This document shows, in pieces, positions 1 to 4,841 of a stretch of 5,080 nucleotides of DNA. The translations under genes and the position numbers were made by a program. The stretch comes from Caldilineaceae bacterium (GTDB lineage: Bacteria; Chloroflexota; Anaerolineae; Caldilineales; Caldilineaceae). The notes below the pieces were generated by a model, which was not told the DNA's origin, did no database searches, and saw only the letters and a program-made list of their open reading frames with translations. Position 1 is the stretch's first letter. Each line of letters starts with the position of its first letter. The stretch covers positions 1-5,080 of the forward strand of contig JAAUPU010000319.1 in assembly GCA_012032975.1 (NCBI GenBank), written 5' to 3'.

Positions 1-101
1 GGACCAGATCCAGGGCGTACATCGACCTCAAGATGCACGAGCTTCAGCGCTACGAGCACACGCCGCACCCGGTCGAATTCGCGATGTACTACAGCTGCTG
101 A
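1..101 (+). CDS. glnA: Type I glutamine synthetase, C-terminal end (partial, one-base frameshift)
   Basis: Glutamine synthetase makes glutamine from glutamate, ammonia and ATP in the cytoplasm and is the main entry point for ammonia assimilation. Only the last 33 or so residues are in the window. The reading frame ending at the TGA at 99-101 gives YIDLKMHELQRYEHTPHPVE followed by FAMYYSC. The HTPHPVEF.MYYS ending is characteristic of the GlnA C-terminus. Upstream of about position 15 the expected protein (DQIQ-AYIDLK) is read in another frame. Removing one G from the GGG at 13-15 joins the two, so I infer a homopolymer insertion, probably a sequencing error. The gene is followed by a strong terminator at 127-157. 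The assignment rests on motif memory, but the ending is distinctive. Confidence 0.85.
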   Translation, partial: TRSRAYIDLKMHELQRYEHTPHPVEFAMYYSC

Positions 102-126
102 GACTTTCCGCAGCACCATGACTTGG

Positions 127-157
127 AAAGGGCGCCTCGCGGTGCCCTTTTCTTTTT
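127..157 (+). terminator. Intrinsic terminator of glnA
   Basis: The arms AAAGGGCGCC (127-136) and GGTGCCCTTT (141-150) form a 10-bp stem with one G-U pair and the tetraloop TCGC. The T-rich run TCTTTTT follows directly. It lies 26 bases after the glnA stop codon, which fits Rho-independent termination of glnA. Confidence 0.9.
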
Positions 158-317
158 CGACCAGGACAAGAAATTCTTGAGCCAAGGTATGGTATTCCCC
201 ATCATCTTGAATACATTCATTTCATTGAATTTAATAGGAATTCTGAAATTGAACGCGAAACTGCAGACCTCCGTTTTTGAATTTGCTCTTATCCATGCAC
301 TGCTTTCACTCAAATTA

Positions 318-331
318 TTGATCTAAATCAA
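318..331 (+). promoter_or_regulatory. FNR/FnrL-type operator box (TTGAT-N4-ATCAA)
   Basis: The sequence TTGATCTAAATCAA matches the FNR-family consensus TTGAT-N4-ATCAA at all ten specified positions, and the dyad extends one base further on each side (ATTGAT...ATCAAT, 317-332). FNR-family proteins are oxygen-, NO- or redox-responsive activators. The dyad centre lies between 324 and 325. The best nearby -10-like hexamer would put the transcription start near 365-366, so the box would sit at about -41.5, the class II activator position. Box identity is seen directly; activity and which paralogue binds (FnrL, Dnr or similar) are inferred. Confidence 0.72.
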
Positions 332-352
332 TGCTTGACCGAATCATATTGC

Positions 353-358
353 ATTAAT
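353..358 (+). promoter_or_regulatory. Candidate -10 element
   Basis: ATTAAT matches four of six bases of TATAAT. It is chosen because its spacing from the FNR-type box gives the classical class II geometry. No good -35 hexamer lies at 16-18 bases from it, which is normal for an activator-dependent promoter. The TTGACC at 335-340 is too close (12-base spacer) to be its -35. Weak on sequence alone. Confidence 0.35.
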
Positions 359-476
359 TGAATGTGTTATGGCATGGGATTAGGGTAAGCATCTGCTGGC
401 TACTATGTGTGTCTGTATTCAGCCTGCGGACCTTGCTGCCCCGTGCTTGACTGTAAAATAATTGAATGGGGATAGT

Positions 477-1874
477 ATGCGAAAACTGTTTTTGACCACC
501 GCCATGGTTGGCCTCTGGTCGGCACTACCTGCAGCGGCGGCGACCGTCACGGGGTGGAACACCGAAAATGTGGATGTGGACACGACGCAAAATGTCGAAC
601 CTGACGGCTCCTGCCTCGCTGGCTCAGGCATTTGTCTGAATTTCGGAGAAGTTGGCACGAGTGAGGTCTATGACAGGCCGCTTAACGCCGACGGCAGCAT
701 TTCGGCAGGTGCCAAAACCAGCGGGACAATTGCCTTTACGTCCGATGAGGCGTTTACGCCGGGCATTGAGGTCGACACCACGCCCTACACGACCGGGGGC
801 CCCTCGGCCACACAAAGGGACCTCGATGGCTGCATCCTGGCCTCGTCGAGCGCCACCTGCACCAGCGAATTTCAAAGCGGCAAACGGATCAAGCAGAAGA
901 TGACCGAGGCCGACGCGCCTGTCGATCTGGTGTTCAACATCGATCCGACGGCGGTCAAGCTGGACCCGGAAACGGGTGCAGCCGTCGATCACGTCTATCA
1001 GGTGTTCGGGCGCCTCATCAACACGACGGGGCAGGCCCTTGACGGGTTCAAACTGGAACTTGGCTATGGGGTTGGCAGTGATTTTGTCGCGGCTGTTCCC
1101 GGGGCGGGACTGTCCTTCGCCGACACCAGCCAGTATGTCGCCCCTCCGGCGCGCACCGCCGCAGCCGGCACACAGTTTCCCTTCGGGCTTTTTGGCTCGG
1201 CCGCCGACAATCAGAATTTCCTGCTCGATGGGTTCTTCGACGCGGAGCGCAGCGGGTTGGTGGTCCCGGAAATCGCGACCGGAGACACCATACTGGCCAG
1301 CATGGACTCCACCCTCTTCGGCAATTACCTTGATATTCCCGGAGAGTACGGTGTTTTCGGCCCCTGGATGAACCAGGCGGACGTACCGGATGGGCTGTTC
1401 TGGGACTTCGACGATGATCCCTTGACGGACGATCTTCTGGTGGCCTGGTTGCGGCCTGACGGTCAATGGGAACTGCGCCGTACCGCAGGCGAAACCTGTG
1501 AAACTGACGCTGGCGGTGGGACAACCTGCGCGCCCGGTCAGACACTTGCCCCGGAGGACTATGAGGTCGGGAGCCTTGAGGATATCCGGGTAGCGCTCGT
1601 GGCCTCAGGTGCGGACGCGTCGCAATTGGGCGCTCCCGGCCCGATCGAGGACCTTTCCAACCTCAACCTCAACTATGCGATCGCACTGGGTGACCTGAGC
1701 AGCCTCTTCCCCGACTTCGGGACAGATGGCCTTGCATCCTTCACCTTGCGCACCACCGTCTTCGCGGTTGAAGACTTGGCGCCCGTTCCCCTGCCCGCAG
1801 GTGCGCCTCTCTTGCTCGCCGGCTTTGCCGCCCTGGGTTGGATGCGACGTCGCCAGTTGAAGGCACAAGGCTGA
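477..1874 (+). CDS. Secreted VPLPA-CTERM sorting-domain protein
   Basis: An intact gene of 465 residues. The chosen ATG at 477 has GGGGA five bases upstream. An in-frame TTG at 462 would add five residues but lacks such a site and would spoil the signal peptide. Residues 1 to about 21 (MRKLFLTTAMVGLWSALPAAA) form a Sec signal peptide with an AxA-type cleavage site. The mature part is acidic, rich in D, G, A and T, with few lysines and several cysteines, as expected for an extracytoplasmic protein. The last 29 residues (about 437-465) begin VPLPAG, continue with a hydrophobic segment of about 14 residues and end with a basic cluster (RRRQLK). This is the VPLPA-CTERM tripartite signal, which in Rhodobacterales-type bacteria is processed by an exosortase (XrtD type). 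The start ATVTGWNTENV and the conserved-looking centre (FQSGKR, YQVFGRLINTTGQAL) remind me of the 'choice-of-anchor F' family, but I cannot verify that. Its ligand or role is unknown. The FNR-type box upstream suggests oxygen- or redox-dependent expression. Confidence 0.88.
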   Translation: MRKLFLTTAMVGLWSALPAAAATVTGWNTENVDVDTTQNVEPDGSCLAGSGICLNFGEVGTSEVYDRPLNADGSISAGAKTSGTIAFTSDEAFTPGIEVDTTPYTTGGPSATQRDLDGCILASSSATCTSEFQSGKRIKQKMTEADAPVDLVFNIDPTAVKLDPETGAAVDHVYQVFGRLINTTGQALDGFKLELGYGVGSDFVAAVPGAGLSFADTSQYVAPPARTAAAGTQFPFGLFGSAADNQNFLLDGFFDAERSGLVVPEIATGDTILASMDSTLFGNYLDIPGEYGVFGPWMNQADVPDGLFWDFDDDPLTDDLLVAWLRPDGQWELRRTAGETCETDAGGGTTCAPGQTLAPEDYEVGSLEDIRVALVASGADASQLGAPGPIEDLSNLNLNYAIALGDLSSLFPDFGTDGLASFTLRTTVFAVEDLAPVPLPAGAPLLLAGFAALGWMRRRQLKAQG

Positions 1875-1893
1875 ACCTGCAAGTCAGGAAGAC

Positions 1894-1936
1894 ACCTGTA
1901 CCCACCGCATGCCTCTTCCCCAGAGAAGGTACAGGT
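1894..1936. terminator. Long-loop hairpin after the VPLPA-CTERM gene
   Basis: ACCTGTACC (1894-1902) and GGTACAGGT (1928-1936) are perfect 9-base inverted repeats around a 25-base loop, and the loop contains a further small CTCT/AGAG stem. It starts 20 bases after the stop codon of the plus-strand gene. No T-tract follows, so it may protect the 3' end of the mRNA rather than terminate by itself. Confidence 0.45.
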
Positions 1937-1938
1937 CT

Positions 1939-1960
1939 TGGGCGCCCGCGAGGGCGCCCA
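1939..1960. terminator. GC-rich hairpin between convergent genes
   Basis: TGGGCGCCC (1939-1947) and GGGCGCCCA (1952-1960) form a perfect 9-bp stem with the tetraloop GCGA. It sits between the ends of two convergent genes, five bases past the minus-strand stop at 1966-1968. There is no clear T-tract on either side. Its position and strength fit a bidirectional transcription barrier or 3'-end stabiliser. Confidence 0.6.
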
Positions 1961-1965
1961 TCTTG

Positions 1966-2711
1966 CTATGGGGAGCTGTGATTTCCCGTCGCGGCGATGT
2001 AGGTGTGGATCGAAAAGACCACGGCGCCGCTCCGAGGCAGGCGCAATATGCTTTGCCGTTCCGCCCGGACGTACTGCGCCACCTCCGGCCTGGGGGCCGG
2101 ATCCCGCGGCGTGGTGACCGACCAGGGCTGGAACAGCTCCGGATTATCGCGCCAGATGCGGTTGTGCCGCCAGATCGGACGCCCAACCTGCACCCCATCG
2201 AAAAGCCGCTGGACCCGCCGGCAATATTGCCGTCATAATCGGGCACGGTGTGGTGGATATGCACCAGGGGTCGCCCGGCTTTCTCCGCCAGCATCCAATA
2301 GGCGGGAAAGCACAGGTTGGCGGCGGTCAGCACATGTTCCGGACCGACCTTTTGCAGAACGCAGATGTCCTCCTGCACGATCTGCCCCAGCAGCGCCAGG
2401 GCCGTGTCTCCCGCAAGATCAACCTCATGCCCATCGGGGCAGACCACCCGCGACCGCGACACGTCGAACCCCATGGACGGCAGCAGTTTCAGCGCCTCGT
2501 CCATAACTTCTGCGCAGGCCTCGCCCGCCTCGGGCGACCGCCAGAGAACCTCCGCGCGCCTCCCGGAGATCAGCCTGCGCCGATGCGCCATCTGTCCCGC
2601 ATAGGCCTCGTCGACCCGCAACCACCTGCCATCGCTCAGGGGCGCTATCCCTGGCAAGGGTCGCGGGTCGCGCATGTCGTCCGGAATGCTTGCCTGAAGG
2701 ATCGGGGTCAT
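1966..2711 (-). CDS. DUF3445 / heme-dependent oxidative N-demethylase family protein (one-base frameshift)
   Basis: With one base restored, this gene encodes about 248 residues. The first 164 are read from the ATG at 2711. They include [19 protein letters not shown] (about 30-48), [20 protein letters not shown] and [16 protein letters not shown]. Around 2217-2222 the frame breaks. The family-typical continuation [32 protein letters not shown] and VVFSIHTYI is in another frame and stops at 1966. Adding one G (GCC-GG?-CGG) fuses the two halves as ...NIAGRVQRLF. DUF3445 proteins include the heme subunit of oxidative N-demethylase acting on dimethylamine-type substrates; this copy's substrate cannot be told. 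The protein ends soon after the SIHTYI strand, so its C-terminus may be short. The tail of another gene ends 9 bases upstream, suggesting an operon. Without the correction the first frame runs on to 1884 with unrelated sequence. Confidence 0.82.
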
Positions 2712-2720
2712 GCCTGCGAT

Positions 2721-2839
2721 CTAGGACGGAACCGCCTGGCCTGCCAGCGAAAAACGACCCGCGCCATGGTCGGAAACGATCAACCGGCCGGGATTTGGCC
2801 GCAGTCTGCAGCAGAGCCATTTCAGCCGAGAGCCACGCC
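2721..2839 (-). CDS. C-terminal tail of an unrecognised gene (partial, probable one-base frameshift)
   Basis: The minus strand reads [14 protein letters not shown] from 2838 to about 2797, then, in another frame, [20 protein letters not shown] and AVPS before a TAG at 2721-2723. Removing one A from the AAA run (TTT at 2794-2796 on the plus strand) joins the two parts into one smooth protein end. The stop lies 9 bases before the DUF3445 start, as in an operon. I do not recognise the family. The upstream part is lost at the junction with the GIY-YIG-like fragment at about 2835-2845. It is possible that this is noncoding; the case rests on the fluent reading and the spacing. Confidence 0.45.
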
Positions 2840-2953
2840 ATGAACCAGCACTACAGCAACAAGGAGTTCTGGGATTGGGCCGTGTTCTTCGTCACGAAGG
2901 ACAACAGCCTGAACAAGGCCCATGTGCAGCATCTTGAATCGCGGTTGCTGACG
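2840..2953 (+). pseudogene. Fragment of a GIY-YIG nuclease-like protein
   Basis: Thirty-eight codons read [36 protein letters not shown], then T. The pattern 'QH...(K)[13 protein letters not shown]..LnKAHv..LESRLl' is what I know from GIY-YIG nuclease-family proteins that carry a DUF4357-type tail. It corresponds to the stretch just after the GIY-YIG catalytic core. The core itself (GIY, YIG motifs, catalytic Arg and Glu) is absent on the left, and the family-like sequence stops after LESRLLT. There is an ATG at 2840 but I see no ribosome site, and a full protein would be much longer. Both ends are cut, and the neighbours belong to other genes on the other strand. I read it as an inserted or misassembled fragment, not a working gene. 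Confidence 0.6.
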
Positions 2954-3353
2954 GTTTCCCGTTCGCGCAAGATGGTGCGCATTTCGGCGATGGCTTCGGC
3001 ATGGTCGCGGCCCATTGCGTGAATACGGCCGTGCCATCCCGTTCGCGGCGCATGACCACGCGCCAATGGGGTAGTTCGTGCATAGGGCGGGTGGCTAACC
3101 AGCCACCCCAGTCAAAGAAGTGGCGCTGCTGGTAGGCGGCTTGTTCCCAGAGGCCGGGGGTGTAGTCAAGCACACGGCCGTACAACTGAATATCATGGCT
3201 GCGGGCGATGATTTGCAGGGGGTCGAGTTGTAAGTACTCAATAGCGCGCATGGCTTGCACCGTGCCTTCCGTGCCGTGCCAACGTCGGCCAGGCCACAAC
3301 CCTTGCTTGCCGAGGATGAACTGGCGGGCGGTGGGTATGTCAATTGTGAGCAT
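2938..3353 (-). CDS. YcaQ/AlkX-like winged-helix DNA glycosylase, N-terminal third (truncated, one-base frameshift)
   Basis: HTH_42 (former DUF1006) proteins include E. coli YcaQ/AlkX, which excises bases to unhook DNA interstrand crosslinks and bulky alkyl adducts. The start is the ATG at 3353 ([14 protein letters not shown]), preceded by AGAGGT at a good distance; an upstream GTG at 3359 is less likely. Residues 41-63 ([20 protein letters not shown] plus VLD) contain Gln42-Leu-Asp44, fitting the QxD motif I associate with the AlkX branch (QxQ in AlkZ). [20 protein letters not shown] and [16 protein letters not shown] follow. Adding one base at GG (3034-3035) continues the protein as [20 protein letters not shown] and [10 protein letters not shown]. 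Similarity stops at about 2938, after some 139 of roughly 400 residues, where the GIY-YIG-like fragment begins. The start is 9 bp from the preceding DinB stop, so the two are probably cotranscribed. Confidence 0.75.
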
Positions 3354-3362
3354 ATGCACCTC

Positions 3363-3893
3363 TTAGTCAGCTTCTTGTTTCACTCTGGGCAGCCAATCTG
3401 GCGCGGAACCTACTTGTTGCCCAAGCAGCATATTCAACTGGGCGGCGTGTCCGGCCACGTGACGCATGTTGTAGAGCAGTAATTCGGCAAATGTGACTGT
3501 GCCCCAGCTAAATTGGCAGATGCGCTGCGCTGTTTCGTCGGTGAGAGCTTCAATGGTTGCCTGGCATCGTTGGCGACACAAGTGGAGATAGCTTTGAAGC
3601 TGTTCTTTAGTATACGGTTTGTCGGGCAGCGGCCCATTTTCATCTTGCTCAACGAGCAGGAAGGGGGGTGGGGGGAGAAAACCTTCTTCGGCTCCGGTGA
3701 GGTAAAGGTCGAGCCAGAAGAGGGTGTGGTAGACGACGTACCAGAACTCTGGCAGAAAGAAGCGATCTTCTGCGGGACCTTGCCACATACGGCCGTGCCA
3801 CAACTCGTCCGCGCAGGCGCGCAGGCTGTTGTCGAGGTCGTCAATCGCTGCCCCAAACTGCTGCCAAATGATTGTTTTCCAGAGGGTATTCAT
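3363..3893 (-). CDS. DinB-superfamily protein (second of two)
   Basis: The DinB/YfiT superfamily are four-helix-bundle metal proteins; many members are low-molecular-weight-thiol S-transferases or stress proteins, and many are uncharacterised. This one has 176 residues from the ATG at 3893 (MNTLWKTIIW), which has GGAG seven bases upstream. An ATG six bases earlier (3899) is too close to that site. The expected three metal-binding histidines are visible: His56 in WYVVYHTLFWLDLYL, and His145 and His149 in MRHVAGHAAQLNMLLGQ. A proline-rich loop (FLPPPPF) lies at about 72-78. The gene is uninterrupted. It lies 9 bp ahead of the AlkX-like gene and about 170 bp after another DinB gene, separated from that one by a palindromic repeat. 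Substrate and partner thiol are unknown. Confidence 0.82.
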   Translation of the reverse strand: MNTLWKTIIWQQFGAAIDDLDNSLRACADELWHGRMWQGPAEDRFFLPEFWYVVYHTLFWLDLYLTGAEEGFLPPPPFLLVEQDENGPLPDKPYTKEQLQSYLHLCRQRCQATIEALTDETAQRICQFSWGTVTFAELLLYNMRHVAGHAAQLNMLLGQQVGSAPDWLPRVKQEAD

Positions 3894-3907
3894 TTGCATT
3901 CTCCGCA

Positions 3908-3944
3908 GTTAAACCCAGACAGGTCTGGTGATTACTGAATAAAA
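3908..3944. repeat. Imperfect copy of the repeat tail (pairs with 4022-4059)
   Basis: GTTAAACCCAGACAGGTCTG followed by GTGATTACTGAATAAAAGG resembles the segment after the large palindrome, GTTAAATCCCAGAGGGGGTT followed by GGTAGCTACTGAAAAGAAC. By eye roughly three quarters of the positions match, allowing two small gaps. Both are joined to CGGTTA/CAGTTA-like edges, so this is probably the remnant tail of a neighbouring copy of the same dispersed element. Confidence 0.5.
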
Positions 3945-3953
3945 GGCAACTAC

Positions 3954-4025
3954 TAACCGCAAAGAACGCAGAGAGCGCAAAGTTTTTTTTCTTAATCTTT
4001 GCGTCCTTCGCGTTCTTTGCGGTTA
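3954..4025. repeat. Dispersed palindromic repeat, AACCGCAAAGAACGC type
   Basis: The 29-base arms at 3954-3982 and 3997-4025 are complementary at 25 of 29 positions. The outer 16 (TAACCGCAAAGAACGC) and the inner 7 (CGCAAAG) are perfect, and all mismatches fall in the six bases between. The 14-base loop carries eight Ts. Repeats of this type, whose translations read 'TAKNAKDAK...', are scattered through Chloroflexota and some other large environmental genomes. It lies between the two DinB genes; the open frames crossing it are not genes. It might act as a terminator after the first DinB gene, but that is not shown. Confidence 0.85.
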
Positions 4026-4059
4026 AATCCCAGAGGGGGTTGGTAGCTACTGAAAAGAA
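4022..4059. repeat. Tail segment of the palindromic element
   Basis: This segment, GTTAAATCCCAGAGGGGGTT onward to ACTGAAAAGAA, is the partner of the imperfect direct repeat at 3908-3944. It joins the palindrome to the end of the first DinB gene. Together the pair suggests that the element arrived beside, or was duplicated next to, an older degraded copy. Confidence 0.5.
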
Positions 4060-4065
4060 CATTTA

Positions 4066-4555
4066 TCAGTTGTCGTAGGCGTAGAAGATGTAATCTTGTG
4101 AGGTGGTTTTCACGCCCAGGTCGTTGAGCTGTCGGAGCAGTTGGGCACGGTGGTCTGTGCCGTGATTGGCGACTTGGAGAAGCACTTGCCAGAGGGAGAA
4201 GGTCTTGGTCTTCTTGGGGGTCTTCTATGGGCTTCGTGAACAACATATCATCCTGCAACTGGGCTAGATAGTGGCGCATGGCTTGCTCTACGTTGTCCCA
4301 GTAGGCACGAATGTTTTCGCGGTCGTCAAAATCAGCAGGCGGAAATGGTTCGGGGAATTCGACGTCGCGCAAGCCGCTGAACCAGGCCTCATCCACGCTC
4401 ATAAGATGCACAATTTGGTCACGCACGGAGCCATGTGAATAGCTTGCATCTTGGGTGAACTGGACAGGGGAGAGTTGTGTGATATAGCTATCCCATAGGT
4501 TGTGGTTTTCGGTGAAGTGATACTCGTAGAAATGGCGAAAGGCATTGGCATTCAT
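4066..4555 (-). CDS. DinB-superfamily protein (first of two; one-base frameshift)
   Basis: Corrected length is 162 residues, usual for DinB. From the ATG at 4555 the frame gives His50 in SVRDQIVHLMSVDEAWF, then PEPFPPADFDDRENIRAYW and a helix to EDPQEDQDLL. At 4194-4196 (GGG on the plus strand, CCC on the coding strand) one extra base shifts the frame. Removing it continues the protein as LWQVLLQVANHGTDHRAQLL and ends QDYIFYAYDN at the TGA at 4066-4068. This restores His131 and His135 (NHGTDHR), the second and third metal ligands. Without the correction the frame runs nonsensically into the repeat, to 3992. The ribosome site is weak: AGAGGA lies 12 to 13 bases upstream, just inside a long palindrome. 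Function is a metal-dependent, possibly thiol-transferring enzyme; substrate unknown. Confidence 0.8.
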
Positions 4556-4573
4556 GGTGTAACTTATTCCTCT

Positions 4574-4622
4574 GTAAATCGGATTGTTAATCCGATAGTG
4601 GTCGGATTAACAATCGACCTAC
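4574..4622. repeat. Palindromic repeat upstream of the first DinB gene
   Basis: GTAAATCGGATTGTTAATCC plus GA (4574-4595) pairs with TCGGATTAACAATCGACCTA plus C (4602-4622) across a 6-base loop, with two mismatches and one bulged base. Each arm also holds its own smaller palindrome (TCGGATT...AATCCGA), so a cruciform or a double hairpin is possible. It ends next to the weak AGAGGA ahead of the minus-strand DinB start at 4555 and could affect its expression. A short T-run (GGTTTTTATT) follows on the plus strand. Confidence 0.75.
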
Positions 4623-4841
4623 GGTTTTTATTCATGGTGGTTGATGCCAGGCGATGTTGTCTCTTTAGATATATGATCAGGAGAATTGTAGCACAAGTGT
4701 TCGTATGGAACCAAGACTTGTGCTATTCATCTCCACTGTCCGAAGTAGCCAGTTTACCTTAGCTGATATTTGCCAACTGAGGGTAGGAAACAAGAATATG
4801 GATGTTGCCAAACGCCATCAATAGGTCACACGGCCGTATAC
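4623..4841. other. Intergenic stretch without genes
   Basis: Apart from the palindrome at 4689-4725 I see no gene, tRNA or clear promoter here. The stretch is AT-richer than the genes to its left and contains stop codons in all frames. The promoter for the DinB gene would be expected in its left part, but no convincing -35/-10 pair stands out. Confidence 0.5.
4689..4725. repeat. Palindromic repeat, TAGCACAAGT type
   Basis: TAGCACAAGT (4689-4698) and ACTTGTGCTA (4716-4725) are perfect 10-base inverted repeats. Inside, GTTC (4699-4702) and GAAC (4708-4711) add a 4-bp stem with a 5-base loop, leaving a 4-base bulge. It lies about 120 bases after the stop of the secreted-protein gene on the minus strand, with no T-tract. 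I read it as another dispersed palindrome; a terminator role is possible. Confidence 0.65.

Larger units (their letters stand above)
158..476 (+). promoter_or_regulatory. AT-rich intergenic and leader region ahead of the VPLPA-CTERM gene
   Basis: This stretch of about 300 bp carries no gene I can support; the short open frames in it have no recognisable content. It is clearly richer in A+T than the coding DNA on either side. It contains the perfect FNR-type box at 318-331 and a candidate -10 at 353-358. That would leave a leader of roughly 110 bases before the ATG at 477. I see no riboswitch-like structure in the leader. Confidence 0.6.

Noticed and set aside
335..357. TTGACC as a sigma-70 -35 box
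   Set aside because: No -10-like hexamer lies at 16-18 bases; the FNR-type geometry explains the region better.
624..1466. Open frame of 280 codons on the minus strand inside the VPLPA-CTERM gene
   Set aside because: It is antisense to an intact gene in GC-rich DNA and has no family-like content; a shadow of codon bias.
1884..1965. Extension of the DUF3445 gene to 1884
   Set aside because: The extension is in the wrong frame after the indel and shows no family similarity; the proper frame stops at 1966.
3664..3679. GGGGGGTGGGGGGAG as a possible G-quadruplex
   Set aside because: It encodes the proline-rich loop of the second DinB protein and has only two G-runs; no regulatory context.
3983..3990. 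Run of eight Ts as a terminator tail
   Set aside because: It lies in the loop of the 3954-4025 palindrome, not after a stem.
3841..4062. Open frame reading TAKNAKDAK on the minus strand
   Set aside because: It is the translation of the dispersed palindromic repeat, commonly mis-annotated as a small protein.
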